Shown piece by piece: positions 53,146-62,143 of a DNA stretch of 64,000 nucleotides; the stretch's first letter is position 1, and each line of letters begins with the position of its first letter. The notes under the pieces were generated by a model. It was not told the DNA's origin, searched no databases, and was given only the letters and a program-made list of their open reading frames with translations. The position numbers and the translations under genes were made by a program. This stretch comes from Gilliamella sp. wkB178 (GTDB taxonomy: Bacteria > Pseudomonadota > Gammaproteobacteria > Enterobacterales > Orbaceae), in the NCBI RefSeq assembly GCF_001690705.1, contig NZ_LZGK01000013.1:186001-250000 (forward strand). The letters run 5' to 3'.

Positions 53146-54813
53146 ATGGCGCAATATGTTTATACCATGAATAGAGTTGGGAAGATTGTTCCTCCTAAAC
53201 GCTATATTTTAAAAGATATTTCTTTGAGTTTTTTCCCCGGTGCCAAAATTGGGGTGCTGGGTTTAAATGGTGCAGGTAAATCCACATTACTACGCATAAT
53301 GGCTGGCGTAGATACTGAGATTGAGGGTGAAGCTCGACCTCAGCCTGATATTAAAATTGGTTATTTACCTCAAGAACCAAAACTTGATCCTAAACAGACT
53401 GTGCGGGAAGCGGTTGAACAAGCGGTAGGTGATGCCAAACAAGCACTTGCGCGTTTAGATGAGGTTTATGCTGCTTATGCCGATCCTGATGCTGATTTTG
53501 ATAAGTTAGCCAAAGAGCAAGCTGAACTTGAAGCCATTATTCAAGCGCAAGATGCTCATAACTTAGACAATCAACTGGAACGGGCCGCGGATGCATTACG
53601 GTTACCAGATTGGGATGCCAAAATTGAAACACTCTCTGGTGGTGAACGCCGCCGTGTGGCAATTTGTCAATTATTGCTTGAAAAACCGGATATGTTATTA
53701 ATCGACGAACCGACCAACCATTTAGATGCCGAATCGGTAGCATGGTTGGAACGTTTTTTACATGATTATGAAGGTACCGTTGTCGCCGTAACCCATGACC
53801 GCTACTTTTTAGATAATGTTGCGGGTTGGATTTTAGAACTCGATCGTGGTGAAGGTATTCCTTGGGAAGGTAACTATTCATCTTGGTTAGAGCAAAAAGA
53901 TCAGCGTTTAGCACAAGAAGCAGCAACCGAATCTGCTCGGCGTAAATCGATCGAGAAAGAACTCGAATGGGTACGTCAAAATCCAAAAGGTCGCCAAGCA
54001 AAAAGCAAAGCTCGTTTAGCGCGTTTTGAAGAGTTAAATAGCAACGATTACCAAAAACGTAATGAAACTAACGAATTGTTTATTCCACCTGGGCAACGTT
54101 TGGGTGATAAAGTGATTGAAGTGAGTAACCTCACTAAATCCTATGGTGATCGGGTACTAATTGACGATCTTTCGTTTAGTATTCCCAAAGGCGCGATTGT
54201 TGGGATTATTGGTCCCAATGGTGCCGGTAAATCGACCTTATTTAGAATGTTATCCGGTAAAGAGCAACCCGATTCAGGCACGATTACATTAGGTGACACC
54301 GTTCAATTAGCGTCAGTTGACCAGTTCCGTGACAGTATGGATGATAGCAAGACTGTTTGGGACGAAATCTCCAATGGTCAAGATATTATGCGTATCGGTA
54401 ATTTTGAAATCCCTAGCCGAGCTTATGTTGGACGCTTTAACTTTAAAGGTGTCGATCAACAAAAACGTGTGGGTGAACTGTCTGGCGGTGAACGTGGGCG
54501 GGTGCATTTAGCTAAATTATTACAAGTTGGTGGCAACGTATTGTTACTCGACGAACCGACCAATGATTTAGATGTTGAAACCCTACGGGCACTGGAAAAC
54601 GCCTTGTTAGAGTTCCCGGGCTGTGCGTTAGTGATTTCACATGACCGCTGGTTCCTTGACCGTATAGCGACTCATATTTTAGATTACCAAGATGAAGGGC
54701 ATGTTGAATTCTTTGAAGGTAATTTCACCGAATATGAAGAATGGAAAAAACGTACGCTTGGTGCCGAAGCCTTAGAGCCAAAACGCGCTAAATATAAAAG
54801 AATTACCAAATAG
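53146..54813 (+). CDS. ettA: EttA, energy-dependent translational throttle ABC-F protein
   Basis: A 555-residue ABC-F protein, the exact E. coli length. It binds the ribosomal E site and restrains the first elongation step when ADP is high. It has two ABC domains: Walker A GLNGAGKST and GPNGAGKST, signatures LSGGERRR and LSGGERGR, Walker B LLIDEPTNHLD and LLLDEPTNDLD. Between them is the arm and linker KSIEKELEWVRQNPKGRQAK. I start at MAQYVYTMNRV (AAGG five bases before), dropping 12 upstream codons. Confidence 0.96.
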   Translation: MAQYVYTMNRVGKIVPPKRYILKDISLSFFPGAKIGVLGLNGAGKSTLLRIMAGVDTEIEGEARPQPDIKIGYLPQEPKLDPKQTVREAVEQAVGDAKQALARLDEVYAAYADPDADFDKLAKEQAELEAIIQAQDAHNLDNQLERAADALRLPDWDAKIETLSGGERRRVAICQLLLEKPDMLLIDEPTNHLDAESVAWLERFLHDYEGTVVAVTHDRYFLDNVAGWILELDRGEGIPWEGNYSSWLEQKDQRLAQEAATESARRKSIEKELEWVRQNPKGRQAKSKARLARFEELNSNDYQKRNETNELFIPPGQRLGDKVIEVSNLTKSYGDRVLIDDLSFSIPKGAIVGIIGPNGAGKSTLFRMLSGKEQPDSGTITLGDTVQLASVDQFRDSMDDSKTVWDEISNGQDIMRIGNFEIPSRAYVGRFNFKGVDQQKRVGELSGGERGRVHLAKLLQVGGNVLLLDEPTNDLDVETLRALENALLEFPGCALVISHDRWFLDRIATHILDYQDEGHVEFFEGNFTEYEEWKKRTLGAEALEPKRAKYKRITK

Positions 54814-54829
54814 TTCTATTGAACAATTA

Positions 54830-54870
54830 CCGCCGATATCATTCGGCGGATACCATTTTGTGCTTTTATT
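54830..54870 (+). terminator. terminator of ettA
   Basis: CCGCCGA-TATCAT-TCGGCGG is a GC-rich 7-bp stem followed, after a short gap, by TTTTGTGCTTTTATTTTTT. It lies between convergent ettA and a lipoprotein gene. Confidence 0.6.
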
Positions 54871-54872
54871 TT

Positions 54873-55358
54873 TTAATCAGTTTTAATCTTTGTACAATAT
54901 TCCTCAAATTTAACTTTATTATTACTTCTTTCTTGCTCTAATTCTGTAAAATCACCGTAGATTTTTGAAATAACTTCTGTTAACTTGTATTCATTTTCGG
55001 AAATATAATCTAGTTTACTTTCGATTGAAGTTACGAAGTTATTATCTACAACAATATTTTTAAGATTATGAATTGCTCGGTATGTTGGTTCTGATTCCCA
55101 CAGTTCTATAACTGCTGATGGCCTCGGAGTATTATTTAATCTACTTTTAATAATTACGCCATCATATATTTTGTAAACGACAATTAGTTTCTTGCTTTCA
55201 GGTTCACCGTAATCCTGAAAAGCGCCGTTTTTCCAGTTAGCAACTTGTTGAGTCAAATCACATTTCCAATTCCCAACCAGCATTTCTTCTGTATTTTTTT
55301 TCTCGCCGCAACCATATAAAGCAAGGCTAAATAAGCAAATTAAAATAATCTTCCTCAT
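54873..55358 (-). CDS. Predicted lipoprotein of unknown function
   Basis: A 161-residue protein with signal and lipobox IILICLFSLALYGC (Cys17), then a charged linker GEKKNTEE. The mature part begins LVGNWKCDLTQQVANWKNG, a calycin-like pattern common in small secreted lipoproteins that start with a G-x-W strand. No catalytic motif is visible. A broken gene remnant lies just upstream on the same strand. Confidence 0.75.
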   Translation of the reverse strand: MRKIILICLFSLALYGCGEKKNTEEMLVGNWKCDLTQQVANWKNGAFQDYGEPESKKLIVVYKIYDGVIIKSRLNNTPRPSAVIELWESEPTYRAIHNLKNIVVDNNFVTSIESKLDYISENEYKLTEVISKIYGDFTELEQERSNNKVKFEEYCTKIKTD

Positions 55359-55464
55359 ACATTCCCTTATAAGTAATTTAGATTAATGGTATAAAATTTA
55401 TTAAAACAGAACAATAAAAAAACCACCAAGACAAATTGCGTAATAAATTTAAGTCAATTATTCT

Positions 55465-55619
55465 TTAATTGGAGCATTCTTTTTCTAACCTTGCGTAAGC
55501 TTTTTTGTGTCCTGTTATAGGAAAGTTACTATCTCTTTTCGATTCAGATCCGATTGTAATGATAAGTTTATTAGCATTGTTGAATTTTTTATTAATTTAA
55601 TTGCTTTACTATCACTCAT
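55465..55619 (-). pseudogene. Frameshifted remnant of a small gene
   Basis: Two overlapping frames together read like one protein tail. The first begins with an ATG at 55619 (MSDSKAIKLIKN); after a run of six A the other frame continues KKFNNANKLIITIGSESKRD then SNFPITGHKKAYARLEKECSN and stops at 55465. A one- or two-base change in the A-run would join them. The second half resembles the C-terminal segment of small secreted proteins ending in a helix with Cys. No ORF of normal length remains, so I read this as a decayed gene end. Confidence 0.4.
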
Positions 55620-55632
55620 AGACACGCTTTCA

Positions 55633-57261
55633 TTAATACAAATCTTTGGAGATTTTAACAATTTTAGCAAAAGTGTCGGTCAGTAAACGCGGAATCGCGT
55701 TTATGCCTCGTGATTTAGCATCGTCACATACCGCAATCGCCAAATCTGGTTTTGAACTTTTGTGAATAGCTTTTTGAATAATTTTAGGTACTGACATATC
55801 AATATGCTGCACAGTATTATAGGCCACTAATTTATATACATGACTAAATCCATGTTTAAATAAAAAGTTTTCAATGTCACGAGCAGGTAATACGGTTAAG
55901 TAATTATCAGGATTATCATTTTCTGGGCAAAGTGCTTGCACGGTTTCGGCATATTTTTTGCCAGCCATATCACCATCGGTGATCACATACCAATGAATAC
56001 CCATCTTATTAGCGTATTTTATCAGCGGTTTTAAACCACATTGGGCAAACTCGAGTAGTTGCACACCTTCAGAACTTAAGTGGTAACCACTTTGCTCGGC
56101 CAGCTCGCGCAGTAGCCATACTTCTGTTTCGCCTTCAACCAATAGCCAACAACGAGCAAACAGCGCTAGTGGTCGACGATAAAGTACATGGAACAAAATA
56201 CGTCGGCTATCACCAGTACTGAGTGAGTGTGGGGCAATATATTTGGCCACGATTTGATCCTGCAATCGAATTAAACGATAAATACTGTCTAATGGGAATA
56301 GGGAGACGAGATCACTCGAATTGGAAGTAATAATTTTTTGGGTTGGGAAATGCTTAAGCAAACGAAAACCGACCGATAAGATAATCGGGTGCAACTGGCT
56401 TTCAGGTTCTTCTAAAATTAAAATTGGTACTGAACTATGTGATAATGGATTATCACCTTTGGCACTAACAATCGAGCCAAAAATGCCTAACAAAGCTGTG
56501 CGTAAATAATCATTATCGAGTTTATCGAGGACATTATTAATCCTTTCTAAGGAATCCCAGTCCTCACTGCGAGGACTATTTTTTTTGGCAATTTGTTTGT
56601 AGTGAAAGCGATGTTCATGATCAACAAAATAGTATTCCAATAATGCACGCGCGGCTTGTAAACCCCGATGTAATTCATCTTGGCTTAACTGAGCCGAACC
56701 TTCTTTTAATTGATTGGAAAGTTGTTCAATATAGTATTCGGATAAGGGTTGATTGGTATTGGGTATATTTTCAGGATTTATCGAATTTTTAAGCGTCATT
56801 ACCGGATTAAGGTTGATTAAATTGGCAATTAACAATTTATGATTTTCAATGGCACAAGCGTTACCAATATCATCGACTAACTGATGTTCAGTAATAATCT
56901 TCCCGTTCTGGTTTGCAGCTGTAATTTGATAACTAATTCGGCGTAATTTATCAGCCCCAAGCGGATACGCTACGGCTAATAATGGTTGATACGCTTGGTT
57001 ACTGAGCTCATTGGGGTTAGCTTCACAATAAGTGATTTTAATGCTGATTTTATTGCCATAATTTTGGAACTGGTCATGATAAAAATCGGTTTCAACAAAT
57101 TGATAAAATTTATTATCCAGCGATAACAGTTTTAAGGCACTGATTAAACTTGAACGCCCCCAACGATTTTCACCAATAAGTACACTAGCTTTAGCATTAA
57201 GTTGTAATGATAATTGGTTGATACCTCTAAAGCCTATAATCTCTATTCGTTCAATAAACAT
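55633..57261 (-). CDS. ybjD: OLD-family ATP-dependent endonuclease (YbjD-like)
   Basis: A 542-residue protein with an N-terminal ABC/SMC-type ATPase and a C-terminal TOPRIM nuclease domain. IERIEIIGFRGINQLSLQL is the typical start; the P-loop reads GENRWGRSS, with Arg36 where Lys is expected. Walker B/D-loop region is ILILEEPESQLHP. TOPRIM motifs are LLVEGETEVWLL and the acidic DGDMAGKKY. Length and both ends match E. coli YbjD (552). Role unknown; OLD nucleases act in DNA repair or phage defence. Confidence 0.85.
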   Translation of the reverse strand: MFIERIEIIGFRGINQLSLQLNAKASVLIGENRWGRSSLISALKLLSLDNKFYQFVETDFYHDQFQNYGNKISIKITYCEANPNELSNQAYQPLLAVAYPLGADKLRRISYQITAANQNGKIITEHQLVDDIGNACAIENHKLLIANLINLNPVMTLKNSINPENIPNTNQPLSEYYIEQLSNQLKEGSAQLSQDELHRGLQAARALLEYYFVDHEHRFHYKQIAKKNSPRSEDWDSLERINNVLDKLDNDYLRTALLGIFGSIVSAKGDNPLSHSSVPILILEEPESQLHPIILSVGFRLLKHFPTQKIITSNSSDLVSLFPLDSIYRLIRLQDQIVAKYIAPHSLSTGDSRRILFHVLYRRPLALFARCWLLVEGETEVWLLRELAEQSGYHLSSEGVQLLEFAQCGLKPLIKYANKMGIHWYVITDGDMAGKKYAETVQALCPENDNPDNYLTVLPARDIENFLFKHGFSHVYKLVAYNTVQHIDMSVPKIIQKAIHKSSKPDLAIAVCDDAKSRGINAIPRLLTDTFAKIVKISKDLY

Positions 57262-57276
57262 GGCATTTCCTTATGG

Positions 57277-58080
57277 TTAAAGCTGATACTTTTGAGTCCG
57301 TTGCGCAATTCGCTCCGCTTTTTGCTGCGTGCTGCTGATTAATTTATGTTCGTCACGCACAATATCTTTTAATGGCTTATTGAAATAGTTTTTTAAGAAT
57401 AACCAAATATCGCGATTAGTTAATCCTATTTTAGTTGATGAAAAATACAGACCAATTAGATCCTTATCACGCCAACGTGTTGGCACTTTAGCACGCGTTT
57501 GCGCGCGATGTAAATCAATGACCGATAATTTTATCTGCTGCTTGTTTTCAAACAGAGGAATATCTAATAAAAAATGACACAAATAACAATCACGATGGTT
57601 TACCCCAGCGGCGTGCATGTTAGCGGTCATTTTAGCTAGATAGACAATCAGTGAACGTTTCAGGTGATAACTAGGGGGATTAGTTAACCACGGCTTAGTA
57701 AAATCCTCTAAACTAATCGTCGGATTAAGATCTTTGGTAATGATAAAGGAATGCCGAGTCAGTGGATTTAACCCTTTACGACCAAATGCGCGCCCATCCA
57801 TAGTATTCACACCAGCTTGTTCTAGGCGATGAATTGCTTGCCACTCTTGTTTAGCATCTAACACCGGTAGGCGCAATGAAATCAGGTTCTTAACGATCTC
57901 TTTAATGGTAGTACCGCGATGGATCTTAATAAAATAAGATTCACCTTCAAGGTGAAAATTTAAGGTTTTGCGCTGTTTTACCTCACGATAGACGTCACCG
58001 GATATTAGTTCAACCTCAGAAAAAGGATCTTTATTTTGCCATAGTTGGTCAAAAGGTGATTTAAGTTCTATTTCATTCAT
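57277..58080 (-). CDS. waaP: WaaP (RfaP), lipopolysaccharide core heptose I kinase
   Basis: A 267-residue kinase that phosphorylates the first core heptose, needed for outer-membrane stability. EGESYFIKIHRGTTIKEIVKN holds the nucleotide lysine; the catalytic loop is GVNHRDCYLCHFLL with the essential Asp; the metal Asp is in LSVIDLHRAQ. Length matches E. coli WaaP (265). It overlaps waaG by 8 bases and forms a core-assembly pair with it. Confidence 0.95.
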   Translation of the reverse strand: MNEIELKSPFDQLWQNKDPFSEVELISGDVYREVKQRKTLNFHLEGESYFIKIHRGTTIKEIVKNLISLRLPVLDAKQEWQAIHRLEQAGVNTMDGRAFGRKGLNPLTRHSFIITKDLNPTISLEDFTKPWLTNPPSYHLKRSLIVYLAKMTANMHAAGVNHRDCYLCHFLLDIPLFENKQQIKLSVIDLHRAQTRAKVPTRWRDKDLIGLYFSSTKIGLTNRDIWLFLKNYFNKPLKDIVRDEHKLISSTQQKAERIAQRTQKYQL

Positions 58081-59197
58081 AAGGGCGACAACCTAAAATA
58101 ATGTCAGCGGCGCGATCAGCCAAATGGTATAAATCGGCATTGTTGCCATAGTGAATGGCGTTTTCATGCCAAATTTGATACTGCTCGTTATTGGTCATAG
58201 CATGTTGTAGCACTTGATTTAGCTCTAATTGTGAATAAGGTTCGGTTAATACCACCCCCGCTTTGGCGTCATTAATATGATAGGCATAGCCGGAAATCCC
58301 AGACACAATCACCGGTACTCCCGCCGCTAATCCTTCAATTAATACCATGCCGGCAGCTTCTTGCCGAGCTGGGTGCAATAATAAATCGGCAGCAAATAAA
58401 AAATCAGGGATATCATTGCGACCAGAATAAAAACGCACTTGATGAGCAATGCCGAGCTGTTTAGCTAGTTTTTGATAAGCTTCGGGTTTATCTTGCCCCA
58501 CGACCAGATAAATGACTTTCTGCTTTAATTCGCTTGGTAAAGCGGCAATGGCAGTTAATGAGCGATCAACCCCTTTACGTTTAAAGTCGGAACCGATTTG
58601 CAGCATAACAAAAGCGTCCGCTTTGATTTGATTCGCTTGCCTGAATTGTTGGCGTTTAATTAATGATTCCGGATTAAATTTGCGATCCATTGCAATACCT
58701 GGTGGCAATAGATTAAATCGATTTTTTGGAGTGTGATAAAAGTGTTCAAAATCAGAAATTTGTTGCTTAGTTAATACCATAATTTGCGTGTGATGTTGTG
58801 GATTAAATACCGCATCTTCAAAGGCTAAATAGTGCTTGCAACGTTTGGTTAATTTATATAAAAAACTCTTATGTGAGACTTTTTCGGCAAAACAAGTATC
58901 ACCAGCAAAATACACATCCAATTCTGGCATTTTGTTAAAACCCACTACGCAGTCAACCGGATTAGCTTGTAAGTGAGCTTTAACCCAATGGTAATAGAAT
59001 TCATTACGACTATGATTAGATAGTCCTTTTTTCGGCACTAAAATAATATCCATTTGCGAAGGCTTGGTGCCTTGCCAATTCATCACATAAACGCGAATCT
59101 TATGACCATGAGCATGGCAAGCATTAGCAATTTGCAAAAAATCGCGTTGCAAACCACCAAAAGGAAAATATTTATAAATACAAAAAGCCAGTTGCAT
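58073..59197 (-). CDS. waaG: WaaG (RfaG), lipopolysaccharide core glucosyltransferase I
   Basis: A 374-residue GT4-family glycosyltransferase adding the first outer-core glucose to HepII. MQLAFCIYKYFPFGGLQRDF is the family start with the Gly-Gly loop; VDCVVGFNKMPELDVYFAGD, LQIGSDFKRKGVDRSL and the donor-site EX7E in PARQEAAGMVLIEGLAAGVPV (split here at the Glu pairs) are all present. The gene opens the waaG-waaP operon on the minus strand. Confidence 0.95.
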   Translation of the reverse strand: MQLAFCIYKYFPFGGLQRDFLQIANACHAHGHKIRVYVMNWQGTKPSQMDIILVPKKGLSNHSRNEFYYHWVKAHLQANPVDCVVGFNKMPELDVYFAGDTCFAEKVSHKSFLYKLTKRCKHYLAFEDAVFNPQHHTQIMVLTKQQISDFEHFYHTPKNRFNLLPPGIAMDRKFNPESLIKRQQFRQANQIKADAFVMLQIGSDFKRKGVDRSLTAIAALPSELKQKVIYLVVGQDKPEAYQKLAKQLGIAHQVRFYSGRNDIPDFLFAADLLLHPARQEAAGMVLIEGLAAGVPVIVSGISGYAYHINDAKAGVVLTEPYSQLELNQVLQHAMTNNEQYQIWHENAIHYGNNADLYHLADRAADIILGCRPYE

Positions 59198-59240
59198 GCA
59201 GATTGCCTCAAGTAATAAAGGGATATTATATACTTAGTCG

Positions 59241-59372
59241 TTATTGTTGCGCAAAGTTTGATTTTAGGGGTGAACCAAGTGAACGCTCATCATCAATAAA
59301 TGTTTGTAGATCAGATAACAGCAATGGTGTAAAAACTGTTGCGGAGTCTATGCCGTTATAATGCTGTTTTAA
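59241..59372 (-). pseudogene. Orphan coding-like stretch, possible gene remnant
   Basis: On the minus strand a 43-codon open frame without ATG reads in part GIDSATVFTPLLLSDLQTF then IDDERSLGSPLKSNFAQQ before a stop at 59241, 43 bases before waaG. Composition and codon choice look protein-like, and its position ahead of waaG suggests the 3' end of a lost core-sugar gene. I do not recognise the family. It occupies part of the 247-base gap 59198-59444, otherwise without feature. Confidence 0.25.
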
Positions 59373-59444
59373 TTATTGGTAATTAATAAATTGTCTATAA
59401 TTATTAAGATAATTGTTTATAACCTTAATTATATTTGGCCATAA

Positions 59445-59834
59445 TCAATGTCTGGCGCCAAGATCTTTGTCTTCACTATTACCCTGTAATTGGCGCGTTA
59501 ACTCATTGCAAGTGACGATTTTTTGATTAGCGATTTTAAATAAAGCAAAAACTTCAAACTCGCTGACACTATTGTCTGTTTTCGTGACTTTAACAAAATG
59601 ATGGCTGTGAACTTTATCCCCTGATTGACTTATCGCATCTATGGTGACAGCAAATTGTTTGACCACACTACGTAATAATTGCATATGAGCCACAAACTCA
59701 TTAAAGCCTAGGGTTTTACCATCTACGGTTTGTTGATAATCAGTGGAAAAATATTTTACGATTAATTCATGAATATCAAGATCTGATGTCAGCAAATCAC
59801 TTAATGCGTGTTTAACTATTTGAATATTGTCCAT
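59445..59834 (-). CDS. NTF2/SnoaL-like domain protein
   Basis: A 129-residue cytoplasmic protein with the SnoaL-like pattern: N-terminal helix (VKHALSDLLTSDLDIHELIVKYFSTDYQQTVDGKTL), a conserved FNEFVAHMQLLRS helix, then strands with SGDKVHSHHFVKVTKTDNS and EFEVFALFKIANQKIVTCNELTRQL. Such proteins bind small hydrophobic ligands or act as simple isomerases; no catalytic residues stand out. It follows yhcC by 9 bases in the same direction and probably shares its transcript. Confidence 0.75.
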   Translation of the reverse strand: MDNIQIVKHALSDLLTSDLDIHELIVKYFSTDYQQTVDGKTLGFNEFVAHMQLLRSVVKQFAVTIDAISQSGDKVHSHHFVKVTKTDNSVSEFEVFALFKIANQKIVTCNELTRQLQGNSEDKDLGARH

Positions 59835-59843
59835 TAAATTCTC

Positions 59844-60770
59844 CTATGCTTTAAAACAATAATTATCGCCGATGGCGCTACCTTGTACACCAAATTGGCG
59901 TAAGTTGTGATCGACTGCATTCATGGATTGCCAATGGTTTTCACACCAATCCGGTGCTAATAGGGTAGGCTTTCTGGCATTGGCCGAAATGCGATGATAT
60001 AAAATATGCGCTGGGGTTTGGCGAATAATATCACCCGCAATATCCACATACTCATCTAATGACAATACATTAAGACGCCCAGCACGCCACGCTTTGGCCA
60101 TAATGCTACCTTCGACAATATGCAACGGATGCAGTTTTAAACCATCCACACCACAATTTAATACTTGTTCTAATGTAAACAAATTATCTTGCTTGGATTC
60201 TTTCGGCAGACCAATAATTAAATGTGTGCAAACTTTAATCCCTAGCTGACGAGCTTTTTGTACCGTTTGCTGATAATCAATAAAGGTGTGTCCGCGGTTA
60301 ATCGCATGCAACGTTTTATCAAGTGCAGTTTGTAAACCGAGTTCTAGCCACACTTCATACCCTTTTTCTTGATAAGACGCTAATAGATCAAGGGCTTCAT
60401 TGGGTACACAATCCGGACGCGTGCCAACACATAGTCCCACTATATCGGCACTGTTTAATGCCTCTTCATACATATTTTTAAGGATTTCAACTTCGGCATA
60501 GGTACTGGTATAAGCTTGAAAGTAGGCCAGATAACGTTTAGATTTTTTCATTTGCTGGGCTTGCGAAGTCAGCTGATCTGCAATCGATTTAACTTGTATG
60601 GACTCATCAATAATAGACGCAACATTACAAAATGTGCAACCACCCACACCAATGGTGCCGTCACGATTGGGGCAACTAAAGCCACCATGTAAGGTCAGTT
60701 TATAAATTTTTTCGCCATAACGGCGTTGTAGATCTGCACCAAAAGTATTGACGACTAAATGAAGTTGCAT
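59844..60770 (-). CDS. yhcC: YhcC, radical SAM protein
   Basis: A 308-residue radical-SAM protein of the YhcC family. The cluster motif is CPNRDGTIGVGGCTFC, a long spacing typical of the family, followed by YLAYFQAYTSTYA, LCVGTRPDCVP and ELGLQT; the tail GVQGSAIGD is family-specific. I start at MQLHLVVNTFGADL, the conserved start, dropping 20 upstream codons. The molecular function is unknown. Confidence 0.92.
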   Translation of the reverse strand: MQLHLVVNTFGADLQRRYGEKIYKLTLHGGFSCPNRDGTIGVGGCTFCNVASIIDESIQVKSIADQLTSQAQQMKKSKRYLAYFQAYTSTYAEVEILKNMYEEALNSADIVGLCVGTRPDCVPNEALDLLASYQEKGYEVWLELGLQTALDKTLHAINRGHTFIDYQQTVQKARQLGIKVCTHLIIGLPKESKQDNLFTLEQVLNCGVDGLKLHPLHIVEGSIMAKAWRAGRLNVLSLDEYVDIAGDIIRQTPAHILYHRISANARKPTLLAPDWCENHWQSMNAVDHNLRQFGVQGSAIGDNYCFKA

Positions 60771-60847
60771 AATAAACCAGTAAATGAATTTAGGGTATTG
60801 TACGCCAGGGTGTTGATTTGCTTCAAGCAACGCATTTTACAGGAAGC

Positions 60848-61255
60848 CTATTTTTGTAAAATATATTTTTCAGTGGTTGGCGTATGGCTAGTATTTTTAA
60901 TAATATGTAATAATTTAATCTGGTCACCTTTTTTCGCTGCAGTTAAGTCATAAGCGTTGGCTAAGGTAATTAATAGCTCATATGGTTTATTGTCGGGCAA
61001 TTGACAACCACTGTCTGCTCGTCCTGCTATTTTGGTGTCAGTAATCCAAAGCTTCAATTCAAAATCACTCACTTCATATGCTGAATTAGCCATAATCTCC
61101 CCATTATTATCGACACGATTCATTGATTTAATCATGATAACTGGATCCTCTAATAACGTTCCTGTTAATAGACAACTATCCACATAAGATGCAGAAGCAA
61201 AGAGTGAAAAAGGAAAAATAATTAATAAAACAGCCAGTTGAATAATATTCATCAT
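60848..61255 (-). CDS. Small secreted protein of unknown function
   Basis: A 135-residue protein with signal peptide (IIQLAVLLIIFPFSLFASA). The mature part has two cysteines (DSCLLTG and DSGCQLP) about 55 residues apart that could form a disulfide, and short beta-strand-like stretches (KLWITDTKIAG, PYELLITLANAY). No family recognised. It ends 78 bases from the yhcC start and is divergent from the iron operon. Confidence 0.65.
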   Translation of the reverse strand: MMNIIQLAVLLIIFPFSLFASASYVDSCLLTGTLLEDPVIMIKSMNRVDNNGEIMANSAYEVSDFELKLWITDTKIAGRADSGCQLPDNKPYELLITLANAYDLTAAKKGDQIKLLHIIKNTSHTPTTEKYILQK

Positions 61256-61414
61256 GTGAAAATATTGTTTCGGGTAAAATTGGATAGATTATAACCATTA
61301 AAAATTAATTATGTCCATTATCAAAAAAAGTTGACGTCGATTTATTAGCTAACAAACTCTTTATATTAACTAAATTGCTAAGAATCAGGCATAGTTCTGC
61401 TTTCAAATTATGCA

Positions 61415-61456
61415 ACAAATGATAATTATTATTATTTGATATTGATAATTGTGATC
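61415..61456 (+). promoter_or_regulatory. tandem Fur-box-like sites of the iron-uptake operon
   Basis: Two near-matches to GATAATGATAATCATTATC: 61415-61433 with core TGATAATTATTAT (14 of 19) and 61438-61456, GATATTGATAATTGTGATC (15 of 19). They lie 50-90 bases before a secreted-protein, FTR1 and P19 operon, the expected target of Fur. AT-richness raises chance matches, but tandem placement and context support them. Confidence 0.55.
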
Positions 61457-61504
61457 ATTAGCAATAAGATAGGGTTATTGTTACAAAATTGTCAGAGGTA
61501 AACT

Positions 61505-62143
61505 ATGCCGTACATTATGCGGAAATTAGTTGTTATTTGCTTCACTTCACTTTTTGCAATGTCCTTTTGTTATGCCGATATTTCGTTACCGACACCACAA
61601 ACTAAAGATGGTATGAGTTTATTCGAAAGTTTGAAAAAACGCGCATCCACACCTGGTGGTGGCTTTCCTGTGGGTAAAATTTCTGATGATGAGCTTTCCA
61701 ATGTACTATGGGCTGCTAGTGGGCTAAACCGCGGTAAAACGGGTTGGACTATTCCAATGGCTAATGGCAGGTCACCTTATGTCCGTATTTATGTGGCTGG
61801 TGAAAAGGGTGTCTATATTTATGAATGGGAAGGCCATTATTTACGTGAAATCAGCGATAAAGATATTCGTGGGGATATTGCCATGCAGGCGTTTACTAAA
61901 CGCGCTGCTTATTCATTAATCTTTGTTCCCGACACTAAAGCATTAGCCGATCTTCCTCCAGATCAAGCGAATAATTTTAGCCAAATAGCAGTCGGTGCTA
62001 TGAGTCAAAATATTTATCTGGTTGCCGCAGCTTCAAAATTAAGTGCTAGGTATATCCATTCGATTAAACCAGACATAATTGCCCAAGAGCTGAAATTACC
62101 AGAAAACAGTCAGCCGATTGGCTTAATTTTACTAGGTAAATGA
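61505..62143 (+). CDS. Secreted nitroreductase-like protein
   Basis: A 212-residue protein with a Sec signal (KLVVICFTSLFAMSFCYA). The mature part resembles the nitroreductase / SagB-oxidase fold: ISDDELSNVLWAASGLNR near residue 60 is the hallmark helix; then WTIPMANGRSPYVRIYVAG, and the C-terminal GAMSQNIYLVAAASKLSARYI is the typical second FMN-site helix; LPENSQPIGLILLGK closes it. AGAGG sits six bases before the ATG. The stop overlaps the FTR1 ATG. A periplasmic flavoprotein that feeds Fe(II) to the permease is an inference; FMN delivery through Sec is a difficulty. Confidence 0.8.
   Translation: MPYIMRKLVVICFTSLFAMSFCYADISLPTPQTKDGMSLFESLKKRASTPGGGFPVGKISDDELSNVLWAASGLNRGKTGWTIPMANGRSPYVRIYVAGEKGVYIYEWEGHYLREISDKDIRGDIAMQAFTKRAAYSLIFVPDTKALADLPPDQANNFSQIAVGAMSQNIYLVAAASKLSARYIHSIKPDIIAQELKLPENSQPIGLILLGK

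Noticed and set aside
53537-54001. A 154-codon minus-strand open frame inside ettA
   Set aside because: Antisense shadow of a highly conserved gene, with no ribosome site or family match.
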